Of a stretch of 46,254 nucleotides of DNA, positions 1 through 8,064 are shown piece after piece. Source of the stretch: CAZFYZ01 sp964523735. GTDB lineage: Bacteria > Armatimonadota > UBA5829. Position numbers and translations under genes: made by a program. The notes below the pieces were generated by a model. It worked only from the letters and a program-made list of their open reading frames with translations, searched no databases and was not told the origin of the DNA. The stretch covers positions 1-46,254 of the forward strand of contig CAZFYZ010000017.1 in NCBI GenBank assembly GCA_964523735.1, read 5' to 3'. How positions within the stretch are numbered: the first letter of the stretch is position 1; every line of letters starts with the position of its first letter.

Positions 1-39
1 GCCCCGCCACATTATCAGACAGACAAGCCCAATCATACA

Positions 40-91
40 AGAAATCTGCTTTTCGGCATCTGCCAAGAACCCCCGCAAAAAGCAGATTTCT
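40..91. repeat. Intergenic inverted repeat, 14-bp perfect stem
   Basis: The arm AGAAATCTGCTTTT (40-53) is matched exactly by its reverse complement at 78-91, with a 24-base loop. The sequence after it (TCTCGCGCTACTCGAAATGACA) looks like a dispersed intergenic repeat of the kind common in draft bacterial genomes. No U-run follows on either side, so a terminator role is not supported. Confidence 0.6.
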
Positions 92-231
92 CGCGCTACT
101 CGAAATGACACCCGCAGATGACCGAACTCCTACTTCGTGTTCAGTTTGCCTGCAGATGGGGTAAGATCAGCTCTGCCACGGGCTTCGGAACCCCTCAGGC
201 AGGCAAAGCGTATGATAGGACGAGGTTGCTC

Positions 232-260
232 TTGCGTGTGAGGGGGTTTCGGCCGATAAT
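232..260 (+). promoter_or_regulatory. Possible sigma-70-type promoter for the 281 gene
   Basis: TTGCGT and GATAAT are separated by 17 bases, and the GATAAT box ends 20 bases before the TTG start at 281. The -35 box is imperfect, so this is only a plausible promoter. The rest of 93-231 shows an imperfect hairpin (TTTGCCTGC against GCAGGCAAA) and no convincing gene. Confidence 0.4.
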
Positions 261-280
261 GGTCGTGTCGGAGGGCTGTA

Positions 281-961
281 TTGGCAAACAACATCAAGGA
301 TCTCTTGGCTGAGGTATCTGAACTCAAGGATAAGCTCCAGCGCGCTCAGCGGCAGGTGTCCGGGCTAAGGCAGAAGGGCAAGTACCTCGAGCTGCAGTAT
401 GAGGACTCGCGCTCGCGCGAGAAGAACACAAACGACCTCATCATGGAGCTTCTCGAGAGGCAGCGCGAGCTGAACGTGATGCTCAACAGGGCGAACATCA
501 TGCTCAACCGCACTCAGGAGACCATGGCGCTGACCTCGGTCGAGTTCAATGAGATGGCAAAGGCGCTGCCCGAGCCCAAGAAACAGGAGTGGGCGGATCG
601 AGTCGCCCGCATCAACGAGCTTTTCAAGAAGAGCGGGGTGGAGGACGCCGAAGTAGTGGGCCTGCAGGGGACGAATCCTCCTCCGCTCACGGAGTCTCTG
701 GACACGAACGAACTCCGACAGGAGTCTGAGCAGACGTTCCACAAAGCGTCTGTCTGGGATTCGCCAAGACAGTCGGCCCCTCCGGAAGTCCACGCGGAAC
801 CTGTCGAAGAAGAGCCATCTCAGCCACAGATACGCGTGCAGGAACCAGAGCTTGTGGTAGTGGACGCGGCCGCCGCGCCGGATCACGAGTCTGTATCCGA
901 CGTCTCGGACGCCCCGGTCTTCGCGCCCCGCCGCAAGTCGTGGTGGCGAAAGGCCGGTTAG
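281..961 (+). CDS. Coiled-coil protein of unknown function
   Basis: A 226-residue soluble protein with no signal peptide or membrane segment. Residues 1-85 form a predicted coiled coil with heptad-like leucines and many charged residues (DLLAEVSELKDKLQRAQR), continuing in broken helix to about 130. Residues 145-210 are acidic and rich in Pro and Glu, looking disordered, and the chain ends in a basic, tryptophan-containing tail (RRKSWWRKAG). The TTG start is chosen because GGAGG lies six bases upstream. It is transcribed alone, since recG has its own promoter. The family is not recognised; a scaffold, polar or cell-division-associated helper is conceivable but nothing in the sequence shows it. 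Confidence 0.7.
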   Translation: MANNIKDLLAEVSELKDKLQRAQRQVSGLRQKGKYLELQYEDSRSREKNTNDLIMELLERQRELNVMLNRANIMLNRTQETMALTSVEFNEMAKALPEPKKQEWADRVARINELFKKSGVEDAEVVGLQGTNPPPLTESLDTNELRQESEQTFHKASVWDSPRQSAPPEVHAEPVEEEPSQPQIRVQEPELVVVDAAAAPDHESVSDVSDAPVFAPRRKSWWRKAG

Positions 962-1108
962 CACTACATCCTCTCAACGCTCCACCCCGCTTCTAGCGTC
1001 TGCCTCATCGGCGCTCATCCTCTTGTTTGGTAGTATCTTCGCCATCTTGAGCCTGTCTCAGGACCCCATCCACCTCCGCCTTCGTACGGATTGAGCGGTC
1101 AGAAAACA

Positions 1109-1138
1109 TTGACAAGCAGGGGTTCACGCGGATATAAT
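1109..1138 (+). promoter_or_regulatory. Strong sigma-70-type promoter of recG
   Basis: TTGACA (1109-1114) and TATAAT (1133-1138) both match consensus exactly, with an 18-base spacer. The predicted start of transcription near 1145 leaves only about 16 bases of leader before the ATG at 1161. Confidence 0.8.
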
Positions 1139-1160
1139 ACCAGGGTTGACGGGAGTCCCT

Positions 1161-3302
1161 ATGGCACGCGATGACGCGCCGATAGAGAGGTCTGGAAGCA
1201 AGTCCAACTCTAAGGCCCCGGCTCACTCACTGGAGACTAACGTCCAGTTTGTAAAGGGCGTAGGGCCACGGTTGGCCGCAATCCTGAGTAAGCTGGGCGT
1301 TTTTAGTGTACAGGACCTCTTGTACTACTTTCCCAAACGCCACGAGGACCGGACGAAGTTCGTTCGAGTGGCCGATCTGCAGCATGGGGAGCAGGCGACG
1401 ATTTCGGGGACAGTGATCGCGGCGGATAATATCTACACGCGCGGGTCGCTCGTTCTGACCAAGGTCGCGGTGGATGATGGCTCCGGCGTTGTCGCGCTGA
1501 CGTGGTTTAACCAGAAGTTCCGCAAGGAGCAGTTCCTCAAGATGAGGGGCCGGCGGGTTGTGGCCTACGGGACCGTCGCCGCTGACCGCTGGGGCTTTGA
1601 GATACCCAACCCCGAGTGGGAGATCGAATCCGGTGAGATCGATCCGCTGTCGAGCGGTCGGTGGGCTCCGGTTTATGGTCTGACCGAGGGGTTGTTCCAG
1701 AGCCAGGTCCGCAAAGCCGTGCAGACGGCGATCGACCGGTATCTGTCGTTCGTGCCGGAGACACTGCCGGAGGAGACGCGGGACCGGCTCGACCTGATGG
1801 ACGCGCAGGACGCTATCAGGAACATTCACTTTCCTGAGAGCGAGGCGGCGCTCGATGCGGCGCGGAAGCGGCTGGTTTTTGAGGAGCTGTTCCTGCTGCA
1901 GCTCGCGCTGGCGATGCGCAAGCGGGGGATCGAGGCTCCCGGGCGGGGGATCGAGTTCAAGCTGCCCAAGGGGTTCTTCGAGGAGCTCCGGCAGATTCTG
2001 CCTTTCGAGCTGACCGGCGCACAGAAGCGGGTGATCAAAGAGATCGCGCGCGATATGTCGAAGCCGATCTGCATGAACCGCCTGCTGCAGGGGGATGTCG
2101 GGTCGGGAAAGACGGCGGTTGCGCTGGCGGCTATGCTGATCGCGGTGAAGAACGGCTATCAGGCCGCGCTGATGGCGCCGACGGAGATTCTGGCCGAGCA
2201 GCATTACCTTGGGATATCGAGCCTGGTCGGCAATCTGGACGTGCTGGGCATCCACGTAAGCTTGCTCAAGGGCAGCCTGCGATCGAAGCAGCGGCAGGAT
2301 GCTCTGCGGCAGATAGCCTCGGGTGAGGCGCATATCGTTATAGGCACTCACGCTCTGATACAGGAGGGCGTCGAGTTTCATAAGCTTGGGTTGGTGATTG
2401 TCGACGAGCAGCACCGGTTTGGGGTGATGCAGCGGGCCGCGTTGATGGATAAGGGCCTGACGCCGGATATGCTCGTGATGACAGCGACGCCGATCCCGCG
2501 CACATTGACATTGACAGTATATGGTGATTTGGATGTGTCGATCATCGACGAGCTTCCGCCCGGCCGCAAGCCGGTGAAGACGCATTGGAAGCAGATCGGT
2601 GAGCGCAAGCGGGTCTACAAGGCGCTGCGGACGCTCATCGATCAGGGCAAGCAGGCGTATGTGGTCTGCCCGCTGATCGAGGAGAGCGACAAGCTCCAGG
2701 TGCGCGCCGCGACTGACTTGGCGGAGTTCCTGCAGAATGAGATGTTCCCGGACCTCAAGATCGGCCTCCTGCACGGGCAGATGAAGACCGACGAGAAGGA
2801 CGCCGTGATGAAGGCGTTCAGGGCCGGCGAGGTTCAGATACTCGTATCGACCACTGTGATCGAGGTCGGCGTCGATGTGGCGAATGCGACTTGTATCGTG
2901 ATCGAGGACGCTGACAGATTCGGTCTGGCGCAGTTGCATCAGCTCAGGGGCCGGGTCGGGCGAGGCGACGAGCAGTCGTTCTGCGTGCTGATCTGCGAAG
3001 GGAACAGCGAGGACTCGATCAAGCGGATGCAGGTTATGTCAGCGACGACGGATGGTTTTGTGATCGCTGAGGAGGACCTGAAGCTGCGCGGCCCAGGCGA
3101 GTTCTACGGCACGAAGCAGAGCGGATTGGCAGGGATGAAGATCGCCGACATCTTCCGCGACGTACCGATCCTGGAGGTCGCCCGCAAGGAGGCCTTTGAC
3201 CTGATCGACAAAGACCCCGAACTCAAGAACCCGGCATTCAGGATGCTGAGGCGGGATCTGGCGAGGAAGTACGAGGGGCTGCAGTTGGTGACGGTGAGTT
3301 AG
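1161..3302 (+). CDS. recG: ATP-dependent DNA helicase RecG
   Basis: RecG reverses and rescues stalled replication forks and branch-migrates Holliday junctions. The 713-residue product has the N-terminal wedge/OB region (about 60-160), then the superfamily 2 helicase core: Walker A GDVGSGKT (311-318), PTEILAEQHY, the DEQH box in VIVDEQHRFGVMQR (about 413-426), TATPIPRT, and the C-terminal RGRVGRG motif. Length is normal for the family. The ATG at 1161 is preferred, with GGGAG five bases upstream; a TTG at 1146 would sit on the predicted transcription start. The long open frame on the opposite strand is a codon-bias shadow. Confidence 0.96.
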   Translation: MARDDAPIERSGSKSNSKAPAHSLETNVQFVKGVGPRLAAILSKLGVFSVQDLLYYFPKRHEDRTKFVRVADLQHGEQATISGTVIAADNIYTRGSLVLTKVAVDDGSGVVALTWFNQKFRKEQFLKMRGRRVVAYGTVAADRWGFEIPNPEWEIESGEIDPLSSGRWAPVYGLTEGLFQSQVRKAVQTAIDRYLSFVPETLPEETRDRLDLMDAQDAIRNIHFPESEAALDAARKRLVFEELFLLQLALAMRKRGIEAPGRGIEFKLPKGFFEELRQILPFELTGAQKRVIKEIARDMSKPICMNRLLQGDVGSGKTAVALAAMLIAVKNGYQAALMAPTEILAEQHYLGISSLVGNLDVLGIHVSLLKGSLRSKQRQDALRQIASGEAHIVIGTHALIQEGVEFHKLGLVIVDEQHRFGVMQRAALMDKGLTPDMLVMTATPIPRTLTLTVYGDLDVSIIDELPPGRKPVKTHWKQIGERKRVYKALRTLIDQGKQAYVVCPLIEESDKLQVRAATDLAEFLQNEMFPDLKIGLLHGQMKTDEKDAVMKAFRAGEVQILVSTTVIEVGVDVANATCIVIEDADRFGLAQLHQLRGRVGRGDEQSFCVLICEGNSEDSIKRMQVMSATTDGFVIAEEDLKLRGPGEFYGTKQSGLAGMKIADIFRDVPILEVARKEAFDLIDKDPELKNPAFRMLRRDLARKYEGLQLVTVS

Positions 3303-3312
3303 CGGAGAGCCT

Positions 3313-3672
3313 ATGATGCGGAGTATTGGCAATTCGCCAGCCAAGCACCACACTTGCGCCCGATGCGGGTCAGACAGGGTAGTGAGGGTGCGGTTTGTAA
3401 TCAGCTTCAGCGCCGCACTGTGGTATTTGATCGCGGCTCTGGCGGCTTGGCAGACTCCCGTATTCATTCGGAGAGTTGGCAATCTTCGCGCCGCACCAGT
3501 GTGCTATGTGATCTGGATCGCGTTCATCGCTTCTTGTCTCCTCCTCGCGACATTTGAGCTATGGAGAGACATTGGGCATTGGTGGTATGAGTCGGATCTG
3601 CGCTGTCGAGAATGCGGCCATAGGATGCAAAGGCGGGGGGACGGTTCAGTAATTGGAGAGGACGCTTTCTGA
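3313..3672 (+). CDS. Small membrane protein with zinc-ribbon-like cysteine pairs
   Basis: A 119-residue protein with a CxxC pair near the N-terminus (CARCGSD, about 16-19), two hydrophobic helices (about 30-45 and 62-80), and a second CxxC pair after them (CRECGHRM, about 98-101). The two pairs could bind one metal ion if both ends face the same side of the membrane; two helices make that topologically consistent. It starts ten bases after the recG stop with GGAG in the gap, so it may be read through from recG. The family is not recognised and the function is unknown. Confidence 0.65.
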   Translation: MMRSIGNSPAKHHTCARCGSDRVVRVRFVISFSAALWYLIAALAAWQTPVFIRRVGNLRAAPVCYVIWIAFIASCLLLATFELWRDIGHWWYESDLRCRECGHRMQRRGDGSVIGEDAF

Positions 3673-3753
3673 TCGGTTGATGAGCAGAACACCGCGCAAC
3701 TGCGGACGAATGCCGGAGGCTAACTAGAGTCCGGTCGATGAAGGAGGGCAGCT

Positions 3754-4050
3754 GTGAAGCTACTATACCTAGTCCTAGGTTGCTGTGTTGCGGTCTGCGC
3801 CCTGGAGCTTGTCAGGCGCACTGTCTGGCTGTGGCGGAGCCTGAGCCAGCGCAAGAGGGTCGGGAACCTGATGCAGGCTGTCGGCGCAGCCGCATACGCT
3901 TCCTGGATGCTCTTGCTGCAGAAGGGCGTGTGGTGGGACCCGTTTCCCGTGTTTATCGCGGGATGGATAGTATGGTTTGCAGGCACACTCATCGGCGCTC
4001 CCGACGAGTGGCGAAAGCCCATCCGCTTCCCGCGCTTTCGCCGTCGATGA
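3754..4050 (+). CDS. Small hydrophobic membrane protein
   Basis: A 98-residue protein with an N-terminal hydrophobic helix (LLYLVLGCCVAVCALEL), two more around 43-57 and 66-80, and a very basic C-terminus (RKPIRFPRFRRR) expected in the cytoplasm. The GTG start is chosen because AAGGAGG lies six bases upstream; an overlapping open frame from 3738 lacks this signal and has unconvincing composition. It sits in a run of five short envelope-protein genes between recG and coaD. Family unknown. The 136 bases after it show no gene or clear signal. Confidence 0.6.
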   Translation: MKLLYLVLGCCVAVCALELVRRTVWLWRSLSQRKRVGNLMQAVGAAAYASWMLLLQKGVWWDPFPVFIAGWIVWFAGTLIGAPDEWRKPIRFPRFRRR

Positions 4051-4186
4051 ATGACTATCCTGGCCGCTTGACCAATCGGGAGTTTCTGTCGTTCTCTTTG
4101 ACGTTTCTTGTCCAGATGAAGATCGCGCAAGGCGGTTTCACCGCGCTGTTTCGTGGCGCAAGGCAACACTTGGGGGAGGCTGAAAC

Positions 4187-4687
4187 ATGAAGAAGGTTCT
4201 GTTTGTAGTACCGTTCGTGATTGCGCTTCTCGTGGGGTGTGAGTCGGGGAGCAGCTACGTCAAGGTCTTTCAGGCTGATGAGCGCTCGACATGGCGGGCG
4301 ACGCTGGCTGCGGTCAGAGTTTATGCACGGCCTCAGCAGGTGTCGGTGAATGAGGTGGAGCACACGATCGTCATCAGGAACATCCATCGAAACGATGCGC
4401 TCGCTTACGACTCGAGGGATGGTCGACACGACCGTGGGCGGCATCGGCGGATGTGGAACGCGGAGATCAATGTCTACCAGAAGGACCAGCGTCCCGCTGA
4501 TGAGAGGCGCGACCCGCGACACCAGCAGACATATGTGCGAGTGAAGTATGATAGCGCCGGCGGCGAGTCGCCTGACAAGGGAGCGATCGAGGAGTTCATG
4601 GGCACCATCGAGCGCGAGCTGGAGTGGTACCTTGGTCATGGCTTCGACCGCCCCGAAGACCGCGCGCCTGGAGACGAGGCGAGGTAG
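4187..4687 (+). CDS. Predicted lipoprotein of unknown function
   Basis: A 166-residue protein with a short lipoprotein signal: KK, a hydrophobic stretch and a lipobox LVGC with the modifiable cysteine at residue 18. After cleavage it would be a small anchored domain containing a His/Arg/Asp-rich stretch (about 66-90). The pattern of beta strands around VNEVEHTIVIRN and QQTYVRVKYD suggests a compact alpha/beta domain. GGGGGAGG precedes the ATG. The next gene begins directly after its stop codon, so the two are surely co-translated. No family recognised. Confidence 0.7.
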   Translation: MKKVLFVVPFVIALLVGCESGSSYVKVFQADERSTWRATLAAVRVYARPQQVSVNEVEHTIVIRNIHRNDALAYDSRDGRHDRGRHRRMWNAEINVYQKDQRPADERRDPRHQQTYVRVKYDSAGGESPDKGAIEEFMGTIERELEWYLGHGFDRPEDRAPGDEAR

Positions 4688-5167
4688 ATGAAGCCTGAGG
4701 GCCCGAACAATGCGCCAGTTGTCTTTCTGAAAGCGCTGGTCTTCGGTCTGGTATGGGTCAACCTATGCTGGCTCGGTTTTTCTCTGGTACACCGTACGCC
4801 TTGGGGTATGCCATTCTTGGGCGCAATCGGACAGCCGTATGCCTGGCTGGGCGTGCTGAATCTGTTCGCCATCGTGGTTGCAGTGGTCGTCGCCGCAATG
4901 TCGCGTCTTGTGAGTGCAGAAGTTGAGTTGGCAGACAAGGACGCATTTGTTGGCCAAGCTACGGAAGCGATGATCAAGATGCAGTGGAAACCCGTCTCAT
5001 CAGACGGGAACACGCTCACATTCAACGCGGGATTCCCGCATAGTCTGGTTGTCGATTCGTTAGTTGTGCATATCCGCGGCGAACAGGCCAGAATCGTTGG
5101 GCCGAAGTCAATAGTGAAGAACTTACTGAAGTCAACCGGCGCGCAGCCGATAGCTCAAAACTCATAG
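4688..5167 (+). CDS. Membrane protein, two helices plus a soluble C-terminal domain
   Basis: A 159-residue protein. Two hydrophobic segments (about 11-30 and 50-70) are followed by a soluble domain of about 85 residues with alternating strands (NTLTFNAGF, SLVVDSLVVHIRG, ARIVGPKS). The ATG abuts the TAG of the lipoprotein gene, with GAGGCGAGG as ribosome site, so the pair is translationally linked. The last residues (PIAQNS) are encoded by the start of a low-complexity AACTC-word element that runs on past the stop, so the C-terminus may have been rewritten by that element. Function unknown. Confidence 0.65.
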   Translation: MKPEGPNNAPVVFLKALVFGLVWVNLCWLGFSLVHRTPWGMPFLGAIGQPYAWLGVLNLFAIVVAVVVAAMSRLVSAEVELADKDAFVGQATEAMIKMQWKPVSSDGNTLTFNAGFPHSLVVDSLVVHIRGEQARIVGPKSIVKNLLKSTGAQPIAQNS

Positions 5168-5183
5168 CTCACAACTTATAACT
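5151..5183. repeat. AACTC-word low-complexity element
   Basis: Repeated variants of the word AACTCA(T/C)A run across the stop codon of the preceding gene. The same word set occurs at 5591-5616 and 7982-8055. Confidence 0.55.
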
Positions 5184-5278
5184 GTGAAAGCAGTTCTGGT
5201 GTTTACGGGCATCCCGAGGTTCTCTTTCGGGCGGCGATTCGGAGATCGCGCCCGATCATTGATAAAGGGAGGCGCTGA

Positions 5279-5572
5279 ATGCGGGATATTCTGATTTCTG
5301 GTGCCAGTCTGGCTCTCGGCGCGTTGCTCGCGGCATCCGGCCTGTCGAGCATCAAAGAGCGGCGCCCGTGGTATCAGGTCGTCGGGCTGCTCATCGGGTC
5401 GTTTGGATACATGTCGTTCGGGGTCGGTGTGGCGACCATTGGACTATACAGATCGTTGCCCTTGGGCCTTGTCGCTGTAATGGCCACAAGCCTGCCCGCG
5501 TTCGTGGACGCGTTCAGGGGAGTCTCGCTCAGGAGTCTCTTCCCGACGTTCTTTGGCAGAAGCAGAACGTGA
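5279..5572 (+). CDS. Small membrane protein
   Basis: A 97-residue protein with two or three hydrophobic segments: an N-terminal Ala/Leu-rich helix (about 4-22), a Gly-rich middle helix (about 33-55) and a third (about 59-75). There is no lipobox or catalytic motif. GGGAGG lies six bases before the ATG. The 110 bases upstream contain a GC-rich hairpin (GGGCG...CGCCC, around 5230-5262) of unknown role. It is the last of the unrecognised small envelope genes before coaD. Confidence 0.6.
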   Translation: MRDILISGASLALGALLAASGLSSIKERRPWYQVVGLLIGSFGYMSFGVGVATIGLYRSLPLGLVAVMATSLPAFVDAFRGVSLRSLFPTFFGRSRT

Positions 5573-5590
5573 TCGCGGTGAGCGGTTAGC

Positions 5591-5616
5591 TAAACAAAAA
5601 CTCACAACTCAAAACT
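5591..5616. repeat. AACTC-word element immediately before coaD
   Basis: AAACTCACAACTCAAAACT ends directly at the coaD ATG and occupies the place where a Shine-Dalgarno sequence would be expected; none is visible. Confidence 0.5.
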
Positions 5617-6102
5617 ATGAAAGCTGTTTATCCCGGAAGCTTTGACCCCGTGACCTGCGGGCATTTGGATATTGTTGAGCGTGTGGCCAAGACCTTCGAT
5701 GAGGTCGTGGTCGCGGTCGCGGTCAATATGGAGAAGTCGCCGCTGTTTTCGACGGAAGAACGGGTCGAGATGCTGCGGGCGTCATGTGCCCACATTCCAA
5801 ACGTAGAGGTAGACTTTTTCCGTGGTCTTACGGTAGACTATGTAGAGCGGCAGGGAGCGAAGGTAATAATACGATCGCTGCGGGCCGTTTCCGATTTTGA
5901 GTTCGAGCTTCAGATGGCGCTGATGAACAAGCGCCTGAACGATAGCATCGAGATGCTGTTCATGATGACCGGCGCGGATTACTCGTTCCTCAGCTCGAGC
6001 CTTATCAAAGAGCTTGCGGAGCTTGGGGCGCCGCTGCATGGATTGGTACCCGAATGCGTTGCGGCGAAGCTAGTGGAGAAGCTTCGACCGAAGAGAGCGT
6101 AG
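5617..6102 (+). CDS. coaD: Phosphopantetheine adenylyltransferase
   Basis: CoaD transfers AMP from ATP to 4'-phosphopantetheine, making dephospho-CoA in coenzyme A synthesis in the cytoplasm. The 161-residue length is typical. The nucleotidyltransferase signature is complete: YPGSFDPVTCGHLDI with the TxGH motif at 13-16, the substrate-binding RSLRAVSDFEFELQMALMN, and the C-terminal SFLSSSLIKELA that replaces the usual ISSTxxRE. The start is fixed by family length, although the ATG follows the AACTC element and has no recognisable ribosome site. CoA supply links it functionally to the downstream pta, ackA and fatty acid genes. Confidence 0.96.
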   Translation: MKAVYPGSFDPVTCGHLDIVERVAKTFDEVVVAVAVNMEKSPLFSTEERVEMLRASCAHIPNVEVDFFRGLTVDYVERQGAKVIIRSLRAVSDFEFELQMALMNKRLNDSIEMLFMMTGADYSFLSSSLIKELAELGAPLHGLVPECVAAKLVEKLRPKRA

Positions 6103-6196
6103 TGTCCGATCTGGGTATCGGACTTGCTAAGTGGAAGGGCAGGCCGGAACAGAGTCCGGCCACTACGAAACATCGAGGGCGGGAGGCGGAAGACGT

Positions 6197-6787
6197 ATGA
6201 GCCAGGAGCAGACTGTGATCAGGAGGCCGGCGTTCCTGAACAATGGCAACTCGCAGGAGGATGTCCTGAGGTTGCTGGACTCGCTGGAGGACTTAGTCGA
6301 GGACTCGCACCAGTTCATGGGCAAGGTCTGGGCGATGGACCTCGAAGAGTTCCACATGCGCATCAACAAGATCAGGGCCTCGCTGCCGGACGAGGTCAGG
6401 CGCGCAAGCAGAGTAGCGATCGATAGTGACAAGATTGTCTCAGCCGCCAAGGAAGAGGCCGAGGTGATCAGCGAGCAGGCCACAGAAGAGGCCACTCGCG
6501 TGGTCGAAGAGGCCAGACAGATGGCCACCAAACTCATCGATACGAGCGAGATCAACCGGCTCGCCAAAGCGCAGGCTCAGGAGCTGATTTCTGCTGCCGA
6601 AGCTGCTTCGAGAGAAACCCGGCGCGGCGCTGATGAGTATGCCCGCGAGGTCTTGGCCTCGATAGAGAATCACCTGGCCAAGGTAATGGGAACCCTGCAG
6701 AAGGGGCGCGAGAAGCTCGAGGCGCGCATGAGCGCCCAGACGATGTCCGAGCCGATCATTCCCGCCGGGCGGGGAATCAGAAGGTAA
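6197..6787 (+). CDS. Coiled-coil protein resembling V-type ATPase subunit H / DivIVA-like proteins
   Basis: A 196-residue helical protein. The first 35 residues are variable, then a long amphipathic helix runs to about 175, with AKEEAEVISEQATEEATRVV and many Ala/Glu/Arg heptads. It lacks a membrane segment. In Firmicutes a similar coiled-coil ATPase-subunit-like gene commonly follows coaD, and the position here agrees. The ATG at 6197 has GGGAGGCGGAAG upstream; an upstream extension in frame passes through two small hairpins and is unlikely to be coding. Its molecular role is not known; it should not be read as a true ATPase subunit. Confidence 0.75.
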   Translation: MSQEQTVIRRPAFLNNGNSQEDVLRLLDSLEDLVEDSHQFMGKVWAMDLEEFHMRINKIRASLPDEVRRASRVAIDSDKIVSAAKEEAEVISEQATEEATRVVEEARQMATKLIDTSEINRLAKAQAQELISAAEAASRETRRGADEYAREVLASIENHLAKVMGTLQKGREKLEARMSAQTMSEPIIPAGRGIRR

Positions 6788-6885
6788 GTTTGAACGTTAG
6801 CAAGTTGGAAAGTTAGAAAGTTGGGATGGGCGAGGCGTTTGCAGCTTGGGCTGCAACGTTCAAACGTTCCAACATTCTAACTTAA
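6786..6885. repeat. GTTnnAAC-word inverted repeat
   Basis: The left half is made of AAGTTTGAACGTTAG, AAGTTGGAAAGTTAGAA; the right half (CAACGTTCAAACGTTCC, AACATTCTAACTT) is its approximate complement, so the whole can fold into one long imperfect hairpin. The same word set recurs at 9275-9314 and 9855-9956. Confidence 0.65.
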
Positions 6886-6886
6886 C

Positions 6887-6955
6887 CATCCCTCCAGGTA
6901 TCCTACCTGGAGACCGATCCTGGAACCACCTCCAGGTAAGATACCTGGAGGGATG
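6887..6955. repeat. CCTCCAGGTA palindromic element, copy 1
   Basis: A 16-bp perfect outer stem (CATCCCTCCAGGTATC at 6887-6902 with 6940-6955) encloses further copies of the module TCCAGGTA-TACCTGGA (6894-6912) and CCTCCAGGTA-TACCTGGAGG (6929-6952). The same module occurs before plsX (10201-10286). Confidence 0.75.
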
Positions 6956-6976
6956 AGAGCGTGTACGAGGGATAAG

Positions 6977-7978
6977 ATGCCGAACGTAATGGAGACTGTC
7001 TACGCTAGAGCCATAGCAGCGAAGAAGCGGATCACGCTTCCGGAGGCTGATGATGTCCGCACGGTCACTGCCGCGCAGAAGATCATCGAGCAGGGGCTGG
7101 CTGAGGTCATACTGATCAATTCCGAAGAGAAGATCGCGGCCGCTTCCGCGCAGGCGGGCATTGCCGTGCCCAAGTGCCGGATCGAGGACCCCGCGAAGTC
7201 TCCTCTGCGGGAGAAGTACGCAAGCGTCTTCTACGAGATGCGCAAGCACAAGGGGATCACCCCGGAGAAGGCGTTCGAGATTGTCTCCGACCCGCTCTAC
7301 TTCGGATGCATGATGGTGCACGAAGGGGAGGCCGATGGCCAGGTCTCCGGCGCAACGCACTCGACCGCAGATACCGTCCGTCCCGCGCTTCAGATCCTCA
7401 AGACTGCTCCGGACTGCAAGCTGGTCTCGAGCTTCTTCGTCATGATCGTCCCGAACTGCGAGTACGGCGAGAACGGCGTGTTCATCTACGCGGACTCTGG
7501 GTTGGTGATCAACCCGAACGCGGATGAACTCGCTGAGATCGCAATCCAGAGCGCGAAGACAATGCGGACACTTCTGGGCTTTGAGCCGCGAGTGGCGATG
7601 CTCTGCTTCTCGACCAAGGGCAGCGCGTCTGACCCGATCGCGGACAAAGTGATCGAGGCGACCCGCATCGCCAAGGAGCGGCGGCCGGATATCCTGCTGG
7701 ACGGCGAACTGCAGGGCGACGCGGCGCTGGTCGAATGGATCGGGCAGAAGAAATCTCCCGGCAGCCCCGTCGCAGGCAAGGCCAACGTTCTGATCTTCCC
7801 AGACCTGAACGCCGGAAACATATGCTATAAGCTTACGGAGCGACTAGCAAAGGCCGACGCCTACGGCCCGGTCCTTCAGGGCCTTCGAAAACCAGTCAAT
7901 GATCTCTCCCGCGGCTGCAACGCCGACGACATAGTCAACGTGGCGGCAATCACCGCGGTACAAGCGATAGAGGAGTAG
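6977..7978 (+). CDS. pta: Phosphate acetyltransferase (phosphotransacetylase)
   Basis: Pta interconverts acetyl-CoA plus phosphate with acetyl phosphate plus CoA. The 333-residue protein is the short, catalytic-domain-only form. Family landmarks include RITLPEADDVRTVTAAQKI near the N-terminus, VHEGEADGQVSGATHSTADT, VFIYADSGLVINPNADELAE, and the C-terminal KANVLIFPDLNAGNICYKL and GPVLQGLRKPVNDLSRG. The ATG at 6977 has GAGGG seven bases upstream. ackA follows after an 86-base palindromic gap, so together they form the acetate kinase pathway, making ATP from acetyl-CoA or activating acetate. Confidence 0.96.
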   Translation: MPNVMETVYARAIAAKKRITLPEADDVRTVTAAQKIIEQGLAEVILINSEEKIAAASAQAGIAVPKCRIEDPAKSPLREKYASVFYEMRKHKGITPEKAFEIVSDPLYFGCMMVHEGEADGQVSGATHSTADTVRPALQILKTAPDCKLVSSFFVMIVPNCEYGENGVFIYADSGLVINPNADELAEIAIQSAKTMRTLLGFEPRVAMLCFSTKGSASDPIADKVIEATRIAKERRPDILLDGELQGDAALVEWIGQKKSPGSPVAGKANVLIFPDLNAGNICYKLTERLAKADAYGPVLQGLRKPVNDLSRGCNADDIVNVAAITAVQAIEE

Positions 7979-7981
7979 GTA

Positions 7982-8055
7982 GTTGTGAGTCGTGAGTTCT
8001 GAGTTATGAGTTGACCAGGCCCAACTCAAAACTCAAAACTCACAACTCATAACTC
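7982..8055. repeat. AACTC-word inverted repeat between pta and ackA
   Basis: The left arm is GTTGTGAGTCGTGAGTTCTGAGTTATGAGTTG-like and the right arm consists of CAACTCAAAACTCAAAACTC and CACAACTCATAACTC, which pair with it imperfectly around a short GACCAGGCC centre. It ends nine bases before the ackA ATG and leaves no recognisable Shine-Dalgarno site. Confidence 0.7.
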
Positions 8056-8064
8056 GCATTTGCG

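Noticed and set aside
1046..1063. TTGAGCCTGTCTCAGGA as a small hairpin or regulatory site before recG
   Set aside because: It resembles a fragment of a common dispersed repeat and is too short and imperfect to call.
1227..2939. A 570-codon open frame antisense to recG
   Set aside because: Its product is rich in Arg, His, Leu and Gln with no recognisable motif, and recG on the other strand is unmistakable. It is a GC and codon-bias shadow.
3738..4190. A 150-codon frame overlapping the small membrane gene at 3754
   Set aside because: Its composition is Arg- and Ser-rich and not membrane-like, while the 3754 frame has a perfect AAGGAGG site and clear hydrophobic helices.
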